Positions 55,845-63,510 of a DNA stretch of 64,000 nt are shown piece by piece. The stretch comes from Klugiella xanthotipulae (GTDB lineage Bacteria > Actinomycetota > Actinomycetes > Actinomycetales > Microbacteriaceae): assembly GCF_006716695.1 (NCBI RefSeq), contig NZ_VFPN01000001.1, positions 62,001-126,000 of the forward strand, in the 5' to 3' direction. The position numbers were made by a program, and so were the translations under genes. The notes beneath the pieces are model-generated. The model saw nothing but the letters and a program-made list of their open reading frames with translations, was not told the DNA's origin and made no database searches. Within the stretch, counting starts at the first letter, position 1; every line of letters starts with the position of its first letter.

Positions 55845-56663
55845 CTAGTTAGTGAGCAGCTTCGACAGAAAATCTTTGGCGCGATCACTCTGCGGATTGG
55901 TAAAGAAAGCCTCGGGCTCCGCCTCCTCGATAATTTCGCCCTCAGCCATGAAGACCACCCGGTCGGCAGCCCGGCGGGCGAACCCCATCTCGTGAGTCAC
56001 CACGATCATGGTCATCCCCTCGGCTGCCAGCTCAACCATGACGTCCAAGACCTCATTGATCATCTCGGGGTCGAGAGCTGAGGTGGGCTCGTCGAAGAGC
56101 ATCACTTTGGGCTTCATCGCCAGTGCTCGCGCGATCGCTACGCGCTGCTGCTGGCCTCCAGAAAGCTGGGCAGGCATTTTGTCAGCCTGCTCCCCCACAC
56201 CCACGCGATCAAGGAGCATCCGGGCGGCCATCTCGGCATCTGCACGCTGTCGCTTGCGCACCTTGACGGGGCCGAGAGCGACATTTTCGAGAATGCTCTT
56301 GTGCGCAAACAGGTTAAACGATTGGAACACCATGCCCACATCGGCTCGAAGAGTCGCGAGAGCTTTGCCCTCTTCCGGCAACTTTTTACCGTCTATGAGA
56401 ATCTCACCGGCACTGATGGTCTCCAACCGATTGATCGTGCGACACAGGGTGGACTTACCGGAACCTGACGGGCCAATGACGACGACAACTTCCCCCTTCG
56501 TAACCGTGAGATTGATGTTTTTAAGCGCGTGAAATTCGCCATAGAATTTTTCCACCCCAGAAACAACCACGAGCGGCTTACCGATGTCGGCCAGGATGGG
56601 GTTACTGGTCGTCTCAAACGCGTTCAGCTGCGCGGCACCGGGGGCGGACTCTGAATCTGTCAT
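55845..56663 (-). CDS. Amino-acid ABC transporter ATP-binding protein (GluA-like)
   Basis: 272 residues: Walker [12 protein letters not shown], signature [16 protein letters not shown], Walker [16 protein letters not shown]-loop VVTHEM. This set is typical of GlnQ/HisP-type polar amino-acid importers. The N-terminal 28 residues before the domain are extra. ATG 56663 was preferred over the frame opening at 56696. First gene of the four-gene operon. Confidence 0.93.
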   Translation of the reverse strand: MTDSESAPGAAQLNAFETTSNPILADIGKPLVVVSGVEKFYGEFHALKNINLTVTKGEVVVVIGPSGSGKSTLCRTINRLETISAGEILIDGKKLPEEGKALATLRADVGMVFQSFNLFAHKSILENVALGPVKVRKRQRADAEMAARMLLDRVGVGEQADKMPAQLSGGQQQRVAIARALAMKPKVMLFDEPTSALDPEMINEVLDVMVELAAEGMTMIVVTHEMGFARRAADRVVFMAEGEIIEEAEPEAFFTNPQSDRAKDFLSKLLTN

Positions 56664-56703
56664 GCCTACACGGTAACCGCGCGAAGCCATCCACACTCAT
56701 GGA

Positions 56704-56733
56704 CGCATAGCTTTGTTACCCAGATGCAATCAA
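56704..56733 (-). promoter_or_regulatory. Candidate promoter of the amino-acid ABC operon
   Basis: On the minus strand TTGATT (56733-56728) is followed after 17-18 nt by CTATGC or TATGCG (about 56710-56704), about 40 nt upstream of the GluA start. An AT-rich stretch just upstream (56728-56775) would help as an UP-like element. Moderately good match. Confidence 0.5.
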
Positions 56734-56854
56734 AAACGTTTTAACTTTTATAAAAACCAAAGTTTTCACACCGAGTTTGAAAATACCGGATACGAAAGCC
56801 CGGTTCTTCTGATCGGGCACTCGTCGTATACCATCGGCATGTGAGGTGTAACCG

Positions 56855-57469
56855 ATGACGCGGGGTGGACGCACGTGGCGGGGCCTGGTGGCCGCCGCCA
56901 GCGCCATCCTTCTTGCCGCGCTGTCACACACCATTGCAGGAGGTGCCGCCCCGTCCGTTGCCGGTATCGTCTCGGCCCTGATCGTATGCACCCCCGTGTG
57001 TATCGCGCTGGCGGGACGAGCGCTATCCCTCTGGCGGCTCGGCAGCGCGGTTGTCATCAGCCAGGGTCTCTTCCACGCGGTCTTCTCCTACCTCGCAATG
57101 CCCGCCTCCGCTCCAGCAGACACCGCAGGCATCCCGACAGGTTTACACGTACACGGCTCCGCAACGGCGGCGGCAATCCTCTCGCCTCACGCCCTCGCGG
57201 GAGATGCACACAGCGGGTGGATGTGGCTTGCACACGCCGTTGCAGCCGGGTGCACCATTGCGGTGCTGCGCTTTGGTGAACGGGGCGCATACCGACTCAT
57301 CGCGCTCACCCGGCTCGCGGTACGACGCCTCACGGGGAGCCATCCCCACCCCATTCTCCCGGCCGCCACCCACACCCTCGTGCCCGGCTGGCACAACCCC
57401 TTTACCTCCGTTTCACGCTGGATGTCCGGCCTCAGCTATCGCGGTCCGCCCGCACCTGCCCTGGCCTAA
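56855..57469 (+). CDS. Membrane protein of a copper-trafficking operon, function unknown
   Basis: 204 residues with about four hydrophobic segments (10-30, 35-55, 63-85, 123-140) and a basic, proline-rich C-terminus. Histidines cluster in and next to membrane segments: QGLFHAVF, LHVHGS and DAHSGWMWLAHAV, a possible metal site. It begins with GAGGT upstream of ATG and heads CopC, PCuAC and Dyp peroxidase genes on the same strand. I do not recognise a named family. Its context suggests a copper-related permease or chaperone subunit, by inference only. Confidence 0.7.
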   Translation: MTRGGRTWRGLVAAASAILLAALSHTIAGGAAPSVAGIVSALIVCTPVCIALAGRALSLWRLGSAVVISQGLFHAVFSYLAMPASAPADTAGIPTGLHVHGSATAAAILSPHALAGDAHSGWMWLAHAVAAGCTIAVLRFGERGAYRLIALTRLAVRRLTGSHPHPILPAATHTLVPGWHNPFTSVSRWMSGLSYRGPPAPALA

Positions 57470-57492
57470 CCTCGCGGAACAATCCGCATCCG

Positions 57493-58125
57493 ATGACAGC
57501 TCCAGACGAAAGAACCCACATGCGATTCCTCCCCCGGGAGGGTCAGGGTGAACAACGTCGCCATCGACTCACCCGCATCCTCGCCACCACAGCCATCGCG
57601 CTCGGTGTCATGATTGCGAGCCAGCTTGCACCCTCAGCCGCCTCCGCGCACGATCAACTCATCAGCGCAGACCCGGCCGACGGCAGCGAGCTGGAGGCGA
57701 TGCCCGATAGCGTCACCCTGACCTTCTCCGACACACTGCTCGATATTGGAACGGTTGTGCGGGTTGTAGACGCCACCGATACGGCAGTCACACGCGGTGA
57801 CCTCACCCTTTCGGGGGCCAGCGTCACCCAACCACTCAACACTGATGCGCCCGACGGCACCTACACGGTGGTCTGGCGAGTGGTGTCTGGCGACGGTCAT
57901 CCGATCACCGGTACATTCACCTTTGTCGTGGGCGAGCCCTCCGCGGTTGTGGCCCCCACAACGGCCACAACGGCTCCGGCGGAGGCGACATCCGGGTCAA
58001 CCGAGACGGCACGGTCTATCCCCAGCGCGATCCGCACCATCCTCGTGGTGGTTGTCGGTGCCGGTGTGGGCCTGGGCCTGTACGTGCTCGTGATTCGGCT
58101 GCGCACCCGACGAACCCCGAAGTAA
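57493..58125 (+). CDS. CopC-domain copper resistance protein with C-terminal membrane anchor
   Basis: 210 residues. A signal peptide ends near ASA (residues 50-52), leaving His53 as the mature N-terminus, the first ligand of the CopC histidine brace. The other ligands lie in VSGDGHPITG (Asp134 and His136). The immunoglobulin-like CopC fold covers 53-147, then a Thr/Ala linker and a C-terminal membrane segment (about 178-200). It would bind Cu(II) outside the membrane. An in-frame ATG at 57520 is an equally possible start. Confidence 0.9.
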   Translation: MTAPDERTHMRFLPREGQGEQRRHRLTRILATTAIALGVMIASQLAPSAASAHDQLISADPADGSELEAMPDSVTLTFSDTLLDIGTVVRVVDATDTAVTRGDLTLSGASVTQPLNTDAPDGTYTVVWRVVSGDGHPITGTFTFVVGEPSAVVAPTTATTAPAEATSGSTETARSIPSAIRTILVVVVGAGVGLGLYVLVIRLRTRRTPK

Positions 58126-58183
58126 CTTTTATCCTCCTCCCCCGGCCCGCTGTCTGACAGCAGGCCAGAAAGAACACGCCATA

Positions 58184-58741
58184 ATGTATACACGTTCACT
58201 CACCCTGACCGCCCTCGTTGCCGCAGGGCTGCTGGCCCTCTCCGGCTGCAGCAGTACTCCCACACCGGTAGAAACGACAGCCGTTGCCGCTGACGCCCTC
58301 ACGGTATCGGATGCCTGGATCAAGGCCAGCGACACCGGAATGACGGGGGCCTTCGGAGAATTGAACAACTCCTCGGCCACCGACATCACCGTCGTCGCTG
58401 CCTCGAGCGACGCCGCCGCAACCGTGGAACTGCACGAGGTCATCACGGGAGACGACGGTAACTCGCTCATGCAACAAAAGGAGGGTGGGTTTGTTGTACC
58501 GGCCGAGGGCACACACGCCCTGGAACCCGGTGCCGACCACCTGATGTTTATGGAACTCACCGACAAGTTGGAGCCCGGCCAAACGGTCAGCATCACGCTC
58601 GAACTTTCCGACGGGTCCACCGTAAAAATCGAGGCTCCTGTGAAACAGTACGCCGGTGCCAACGAGAGTTATGCTCCCGGGCATGGTGAACCCACCGACG
58701 GATCCGACAGCAGCATGGATAACGAGAGCACGGAACACTAA
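58184..58741 (+). CDS. Periplasmic-type copper chaperone PCuAC (lipoprotein)
   Basis: 185 residues. Lipobox LSGC (Cys22) anchors it outside the membrane. The Cu(I) motif H-x11-M-x22-H-x-M is visible in ELHEVITGDDGNSLMQ and GADHLMFMEL. In Streptomyces the orthologue ECuC passes copper to Sco and onward to secreted cuproenzymes. The stop is directly followed by the Dyp gene ATG (TAAATG), so they are coupled. A Thr/Glu-rich tail ends the protein. Confidence 0.92.
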   Translation: MYTRSLTLTALVAAGLLALSGCSSTPTPVETTAVAADALTVSDAWIKASDTGMTGAFGELNNSSATDITVVAASSDAAATVELHEVITGDDGNSLMQQKEGGFVVPAEGTHALEPGADHLMFMELTDKLEPGQTVSITLELSDGSTVKIEAPVKQYAGANESYAPGHGEPTDGSDSSMDNESTEH

Positions 58742-59983
58742 ATGACCGACAGCCAGCAGGAATCCACTGTTGGCCGCCGCACCCTCAGTCGGCGGCACCT
58801 CCTTCTCGGGGGTGCCGCCGCGGGGGTCGGGGCGGCTGTGGCCGTCGGCGTCGATCTGGTGCAGCGCTCGGGCGGCGAGACGGGCCTGCCCGCACCCGAG
58901 TTCTACCCGACGGGCAACGACACGGAACCGTTCTACGGCACACACCAATCCGGTGTAATGACGTCACCCCAGGCTCACGTCACCCTCATCGCCTACGATC
59001 TCCTCCCGGGTACCAGCCGTGAGGGCGTCGAGCGGATGCTGCGCCTCCTCACCGATGATGCGGCCAAACTCACCCTAGGGTCGGCCGCTCTCGCCGACAC
59101 CGAACCCGAGCTGGCCGTAGTGCCGGCCCGGCTCACCGTGACGGTGGGCTTTGGCCCCGAGCTGGTGAAGCGGGTCAACCCGGCAGCATTACCCGAGTGG
59201 TTGACCCCCCTACCGGCGTTTAATCGAGACAGCTTGGCCGATGAGTGGAGCGGCGGCGACCTGCTCATCCAGGTGGGTTCGGATGATCCGCTCACCGTCT
59301 CGCACACCGTGCGGATGCTCTCCAAAGACCTCCGCGCCTTCGCCACCCGACGATGGGCCCAGAGCGGCTTCCGGCGAGCGTTGAGCAGCGAATCCCCCGG
59401 CACCACCATGCGCAACCTCTTTGGCCAGGTAGATGGCACCGTGAACCCGGCAGCCGACACCGAAGATTTCGACACCGTGGTCTGGCAGGGTGACGGAGCC
59501 GGGTGGATGGCGGGTGGCACCTCGTTCGTGCTGCGTCGTATTGCCATGAACCTCGATACCTGGGACAAACTCGACCGCTCCGGCCGGGAGCAGGCCATGG
59601 GCCGTAACCTGAAAAACGGTGCCCCCCTAACCGGTACGAAGGAACACGATGAACCAGATTTTGAGGCGAAGACATCGCTCGGCTTCCCCGTGATCTCCGA
59701 TATCTCGCACGTGCGACGGGCTCGCTCGGAGAACACCCACGAACGGATCTTCCGCCGCGGGTACAACTACGATGAGGCAATAGGAGACGGGCACGACAGC
59801 AACGCTGGCCTGCTCTTTATCTCGTTCCAGGCCAACCCCACCACGCAATTTGTGCCACTACAGAAGCGACTCGATGAGCTCGACCTGATGAACGAGTGGA
59901 TCACCCACATCGGCTCGGTGGTCGTCGCAATTCCACCGGGCTGCACCGAGGGCGGCTTCATCGGTGAAACGCTGTTCCGATAG
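58742..59983 (+). CDS. Tat-exported Dyp-type peroxidase
   Basis: 413 residues. The twin-arginine signal SRRHLLLGGAAAG lies near residues 16-28. The DyP signature GxxDG appears in FGQVDGTVN (about residue 229) and the heme-ligand and C-terminal block as HERIFRRGYNYDE and FQANPTTQFVPLQKRLDELDLMNEWITH. It uses peroxide to oxidise substrates with a heme cofactor, outside the cell. With PCuAC and CopC just upstream, it resembles the Streptomyces DtpA system linked to copper delivery. EfeB-type iron function is an alternative, but no EfeU/EfeO genes are nearby. Confidence 0.9.
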   Translation: MTDSQQESTVGRRTLSRRHLLLGGAAAGVGAAVAVGVDLVQRSGGETGLPAPEFYPTGNDTEPFYGTHQSGVMTSPQAHVTLIAYDLLPGTSREGVERMLRLLTDDAAKLTLGSAALADTEPELAVVPARLTVTVGFGPELVKRVNPAALPEWLTPLPAFNRDSLADEWSGGDLLIQVGSDDPLTVSHTVRMLSKDLRAFATRRWAQSGFRRALSSESPGTTMRNLFGQVDGTVNPAADTEDFDTVVWQGDGAGWMAGGTSFVLRRIAMNLDTWDKLDRSGREQAMGRNLKNGAPLTGTKEHDEPDFEAKTSLGFPVISDISHVRRARSENTHERIFRRGYNYDEAIGDGHDSNAGLLFISFQANPTTQFVPLQKRLDELDLMNEWITHIGSVVVAIPPGCTEGGFIGETLFR

Positions 59984-60055
59984 ACGCTGCCCTCGCGCGG
60001 CAGGCCGTGGGATACTTTCAGTCGGGAAATAACACGTTCAGGAAGGACGCCCGAG

Positions 60056-60418
60056 ATGACACAACACCGCATCTTCACCACCAGCTTTGCCGTCATCTAT
60101 CCGCTCTATCTGGCCAAGGTGGAACGGAAAGGACACACCAAGGAGGAGATGGATCGCGTCATTTCCTGGTTGACCGGCTACGATGAGGCCGGTCTAAAAC
60201 AGACCCTCACCGATCAGGTTGACCTGCGCACATTCTTCGCCGAAGCCCCACGGATGAACCCGCAGGCCTCGCTCATCACGGGCGTGATCTGCGGGATTCG
60301 CGTGGAAGAGATCGAAGACCCCCTCATGCAGAAGATCCGGTATATGGACAAACTCGTTGACGAGGTGGCCGGGGGGAAGAAAATGACCTCCATCCTGCGG
60401 GGTGGCGACACGCCCTAG
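60056..60418 (+). CDS. DUF2200-family protein
   Basis: 120 residues: FTTSFAVIYPLYLAKVERKGHTKEEMDRVISWLTGYDEAGL is the conserved start, followed by FFAEAPRMNPQASLITGVICGIRVEEIEDPLMQKIRYMDKLVDE. The function is unknown; some structures in this family are dimers. It has AGGAAGGA upstream. The stop TAG and the TrmH-type gene's stop on the other strand overlap by two bases. Confidence 0.88.
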   Translation: MTQHRIFTTSFAVIYPLYLAKVERKGHTKEEMDRVISWLTGYDEAGLKQTLTDQVDLRTFFAEAPRMNPQASLITGVICGIRVEEIEDPLMQKIRYMDKLVDEVAGGKKMTSILRGGDTP

Positions 60419-61233
60419 GCTTCGACTGCGCCGCCCGCCCGTTGCGAGAACGCGCTCTCGTATAGGCAGACGGAGGCCGCGGTCGCCAGATTCATCGACT
60501 CAGCAGTGCCGTAGATGGGTACAGTGAGTGCGCGATCAGCCATCGCGAGGTCCGCATCGTTCAGACCGCGGGCCTCGTTGCCAAAGAGCCACGCGGTCGG
60601 GCGGGCCAGGGTGCCATCTTCGCGAGCCGCCAAGAGGCTATCGCCCTTAATATCGGCGGCGAGCAGGGTGAGGCCGGCCTCATTCACACGGCCTCGCACA
60701 TCCTCAAGCGTGGCGTCAACGGCGACAGGGATGTGAAAGAGCGAACCCGTCGTCGAGCGAACCACCTTGGGGTTGAATAGATCAACGCTGCGTCCGGCGA
60801 GGATGACGCCATCGGCTCCCGCCGAGTCGGCGGCCCGGATGATCGTACCCGCATTGCCCGGGTCGCGCACCTCATTCAGGATCACGAGGAGCGTCGGCTC
60901 CCCCGCAAAGATGTCTTTAAGCGCGGTGGGAAACTGGCGACAGACCGCCACAAACCCCTGTGGCGTGACGGTATCTGCCAGGGCGGTAAGCACCTGCTCG
61001 GTGACGAACTCGAACTCGTGCCCGGCAGCCTCGGCCAGTTTCACGATTTCCGGGTAGCGCTCAATCGCCGTGGGTGTGCCAAACAGTTCGGTGAGCAACT
61101 CGGGACGGTAGCTGAGTGCTTCACGCACCGCCTGCGGGCCTTCCAGCAGGAAGTAGCCGGTCTCCTGACGGATGTTCTTCTTGGCCAGGGAGGCGATCGA
61201 GCGGACACGGGCTGAACGGGGATTTTCAAGCAT
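60415..61233 (-). CDS. TrmH/SpoU-family RNA 2'-O-methyltransferase
   Basis: 272 residues: an N-terminal L30e-like substrate-binding part and a SPOUT domain with motif 1 (NEVRDPGNAGTIIRAADSAGADGVIL), motif 2 (LFGNEARGL) and motif 3 (VPIYGTAESMNLATAASVCLYE). It methylates a 2'-OH in tRNA or rRNA. It follows rplT in the infC-rpmI-rplT cluster, as tsnR (Rv1644) does in M. tuberculosis, as I recall. A terminator separates it from rplT. Confidence 0.92.
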   Translation of the reverse strand: MLENPRSARVRSIASLAKKNIRQETGYFLLEGPQAVREALSYRPELLTELFGTPTAIERYPEIVKLAEAAGHEFEFVTEQVLTALADTVTPQGFVAVCRQFPTALKDIFAGEPTLLVILNEVRDPGNAGTIIRAADSAGADGVILAGRSVDLFNPKVVRSTTGSLFHIPVAVDATLEDVRGRVNEAGLTLLAADIKGDSLLAAREDGTLARPTAWLFGNEARGLNDADLAMADRALTVPIYGTAESMNLATAASVCLYESAFSQRAGGAVEA

Positions 61234-61295
61234 TGTTCCAGTGTAGGCCCGCCGAATGTCGGCAGTGGTCTCCCCCACCGGTGGCACAACGACGA

Positions 61296-61327
61296 ATGCC
61301 CCGCACCACGAGAGTGGTGCGGGGCAT
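61296..61327 (-). terminator. Terminator of infC-rpmI-rplT
   Basis: A perfect 14-bp stem, ATGCCCCGCACCAC (61296-61309) with its complement (61314-61327), and GAGA tetraloop, 18 nt past the rplT stop. No T-run follows on the minus strand. It lies just upstream of the methyltransferase start and should separate the two units. Confidence 0.82.
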
Positions 61328-61344
61328 CAACCGACTGCGAAGAG

Positions 61345-61731
61345 TTACGCGGTGACCTTGGGAGCCGAGGTGTCAGCGGGCAGAGCAGCGCGGGCGCTCT
61401 CCACCAGGGCAGCAAACGTCTTGGGCTCGTGCACGGCCAACTCGGCCAGCATCCGACGGTCTACCTCAATACCGGCAAGACCCAGACCCTGGATAAAGCG
61501 GTTATAGGTGAGGCCGTTGGCGCGTGAGGCGGCGTTGATGCGCTGGATCCACAGGCGACGGAAGTCTCCCTTACGCTGGCGACGGTCACGGTACTGGTAC
61601 ACAAACGAGTGGATCGTCTGCTCTTTTGCCTTACGGTACAGACGTGAACGCTGTCCGCGGTAGCCCTTTGCGCGCTCAAGGATAACGCGACGCTTCTTGT
61701 GAGCGTTGACGGCTCTCTTTACTCTTGCCAT
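61345..61731 (-). CDS. rplT: Ribosomal protein L20
   Basis: 128 residues, very basic, starting [38 protein letters not shown], the standard L20 opening, with [23 protein letters not shown] in the second half. Needed early in 50S assembly. It lies 38 nt after rpmI. About ten residues longer than the usual 118. Confidence 0.96.
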   Translation of the reverse strand: MARVKRAVNAHKKRRVILERAKGYRGQRSRLYRKAKEQTIHSFVYQYRDRRQRKGDFRRLWIQRINAASRANGLTYNRFIQGLGLAGIEVDRRMLAELAVHEPKTFAALVESARAALPADTSAPKVTA

Positions 61732-61769
61732 TTCTGGATTTCCTTTACGTTATGTCGTCGGGATGCGGA

Positions 61770-61967
61770 CTAGCCGCGTCCGAGAAGCTTGTTAGCGACC
61801 TTGGTGTCGGCCTTGGACAGGATCTGGTCCTGGTTGAGACGACGGGTGCGACGGCTGGACTTACCCTCCAGGTTGTGACGCATACCGGCCTGCTGCTTCT
61901 TCAGCTTTCCCGATCCGGTGACCTTGAAACGCTTCTTGGCGCCCGAGTGGGTCTTCATCTTAGGCAT
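61770..61967 (-). CDS. rpmI: Ribosomal protein L35
   Basis: 65 residues, [34 protein letters not shown], the canonical L35. It lies between infC and rplT, the universal order. A good GAGAG precedes the ATG. Confidence 0.97.
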   Translation of the reverse strand: MPKMKTHSGAKKRFKVTGSGKLKKQQAGMRHNLEGKSSRRTRRLNQDQILSKADTKVANKLLGRG

Positions 61968-62009
61968 TTTCTCTCCTCTATCGGTTTCGCCACCGGGGTG
62001 GCAAAAGTC

Positions 62010-62699
62010 TTATTCTGCGGCGGCGGGCGAGGTGTCGCTCGCGGCATCCTCTTCAGTGACGGGCGCGGCTGATACCGGCTCGGTCTGAGCGGACTCTGCC
62101 GGAGCAGCTTTCTCGGACGCGTGGCTCTCGGCACGGGCCGCGCTCTTGTTCGAGGCGCGAACAGCGTTAGCCTCGGCCTTCGCCTCAGACTTGTTCTTAA
62201 GTGGGGCAATAACCATCACCATGTTGCGACCGTCAATCGTGGGGTTGGACTCTACCGTGCCAAACTCCACAACATCCTCAGCAAACTTCTGGAGAAGACG
62301 AACCCCCTGATCGGGCCGCGACTGCTCGCGGCCACGGAACAGGATCATTGCCTTCACCTTGTCGCCCTGCTTAAGGAAGCCCTCGGCACGCTTACGCTTG
62401 GTTTCGTAGTCGTGCTTATCAATCTTCAGGCGGAAACGGACCTCTTTGAGGACCGTATTGGCCTGGTTACGACGCGCTTCCTTCGCCTTCTGCGCAGCCT
62501 CGTACTTAAACTTGCCGTAATCCATGATCTTGGCAACCGGGGGCTTCGAGTTGGGGGCAACTTCTACCAGGTCGAGATCTGCCTCGGCAGCTAGACGCAG
62601 GGCAACCTCAATCGCCACGACGCCAACCTGCTCGCCGCTGGGTCCAACCAGGCGAACTTCGGGAACGCGGATACGCTCATTTGTACGGGGATCGCTGAT
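62010..62699 (-). CDS. infC: Translation initiation factor IF-3, probable AUC start
   Basis: 229 residues from the ATC at 62699. [26 protein letters not shown] is the standard IF-3 opening, and AGAGGAG sits six bases before the ATC. In-frame ATG or GTG codons upstream (62765, 62735) have no comparable ribosome site. IF-3 often uses AUU/AUC for autoregulation. The core (N-domain to about residue 75, linker helix, C-domain with [27 protein letters not shown]) ends near 170; the last 58 residues are an Ala/Glu/Ser-rich tail absent from the enterobacterial protein. Confidence 0.9.
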   Translation of the reverse strand: MSDPRTNERIRVPEVRLVGPSGEQVGVVAIEVALRLAAEADLDLVEVAPNSKPPVAKIMDYGKFKYEAAQKAKEARRNQANTVLKEVRFRLKIDKHDYETKRKRAEGFLKQGDKVKAMILFRGREQSRPDQGVRLLQKFAEDVVEFGTVESNPTIDGRNMVMVIAPLKNKSEAKAEANAVRASNKSAARAESHASEKAAPAESAQTEPVSAAPVTEEDAASDTSPAAAE

Positions 62700-62947
62700 G
62701 CGTTTCTCCTCTGATAGTGATGGTAGCCTCTCAACCGGTTGAATAACCGGGCGAGCAACGATCAAGGAGTTTCACGCATCCGCCCACCACAGTCCTGCGG
62801 TGAGTATCAGCTTTGCGCCCTATCTACCCCACTCGGTGACCCGGGTGTGGCGGAGCGCAATACCCGGTAACCTTGTGTAGGCGGTCAAGCGCGGGTGGGA
62901 GAATCTCCACTTTCGTACTGGAACAGATAAGTTCCAGAGCCTCATGA
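62700..62947 (-). promoter_or_regulatory. infC 5' leader with hairpins
   Basis: A leader of about 240 nt separates the predicted start from the infC ATC. It has a 7-bp hairpin CTGGAAC/GTTCCAG (62918-62937) close to its 5' end and a 6-bp hairpin CCGGTT-GAAT-AACCGG (62735-62750) just upstream of the ribosome site. Such leaders often carry control by L20 or IF-3; this is inference. Confidence 0.5.
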
Positions 62948-62956
62948 ATAATAGCA
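62948..62956 (-). promoter_or_regulatory. infC promoter, extended -10
   Basis: TGCTATTAT on the minus strand gives a TGn extended -10 with TATTAT (62953-62948). The -35 region (TGTGAT 17 nt upstream) is weak, as expected for an extended -10. It lies in the gap diverging from the DUF1844 gene. Confidence 0.55.
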
Positions 62957-63008
62957 GAGACCGCGAGAAAATCACAGATCGCGGCAACCACAGTGAAAGA
63001 ACGTGTAC

Positions 63009-63404
63009 ATGAGCGACAAAAACGTATTCAGCGGGAGCCCCTACGACTCAGAAAACGAGGCCGCCCAGCTGAAGGATGCCAGCGATCAGGCTCTCCGCGA
63101 CATCGCCGATGTGGGGGCCGTTGAGGTCATCACCACAACCGCCGTGCACCTCATGAGCGCAGCCGCGGTGAAGTGCGGCCTAGCGGATCACCCCGAAAGC
63201 CAGACCGATCTCGACGAGGCCCGCAAACTCATCACCGCTCTGGCCGGGCTGATTACCGCGGGTGCCCCCGAAATCAGCGATATGCACGCGCGCAGCCTGC
63301 GCGACGGTCTGCGCTCGCTCCAGTTAGCGTTTCGTGAAGCATCTGTGATCCCCGACCCCATCGGCAAGGGGCCGGGCGAGAAGTGGACCGGACCGGTGAA
63401 CTAG
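63009..63404 (+). CDS. DUF1844-family protein
   Basis: 131 residues: ASDQALRDIADVGAVEVITTTAVHLMSAAAVKCGL and DLDEARKLITALAGLITAGAPEI match the DUF1844 pattern, followed by SLRDGLRSLQLAFREASV. Small acidic helical protein of unknown function, commonly beside infC in Actinobacteria. The start is ATG 63009 or GTG 63003. Confidence 0.85.
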   Translation: MSDKNVFSGSPYDSENEAAQLKDASDQALRDIADVGAVEVITTTAVHLMSAAAVKCGLADHPESQTDLDEARKLITALAGLITAGAPEISDMHARSLRDGLRSLQLAFREASVIPDPIGKGPGEKWTGPVN

Positions 63405-63418
63405 TTCATCGTCTTGTT

Positions 63419-63440
63419 CGCGCATTGCGCGGGTCTTTTT
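63419..63440 (+). terminator. Terminator of the DUF1844 gene
   Basis: CGCGC-ATT-GCGCG (63419-63431) followed by GGTCTTTTT (five T at 63436-63440), 15 nt past the stop codon. A short stem with a T-run, a reasonable intrinsic terminator. Confidence 0.65.
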
Positions 63441-63510
63441 CGTTTACCGATCGCCGATTCGCCGATTCCCCGGCACCCACACGGCATCCGCCGCACGCGG
63501 AGCTGCCCCA

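Noticed and set aside
58742-59983. EfeB of an EfeUOB iron-uptake system
   Set aside because: No EfeU or EfeO gene is adjacent, and the neighbours are copper proteins.
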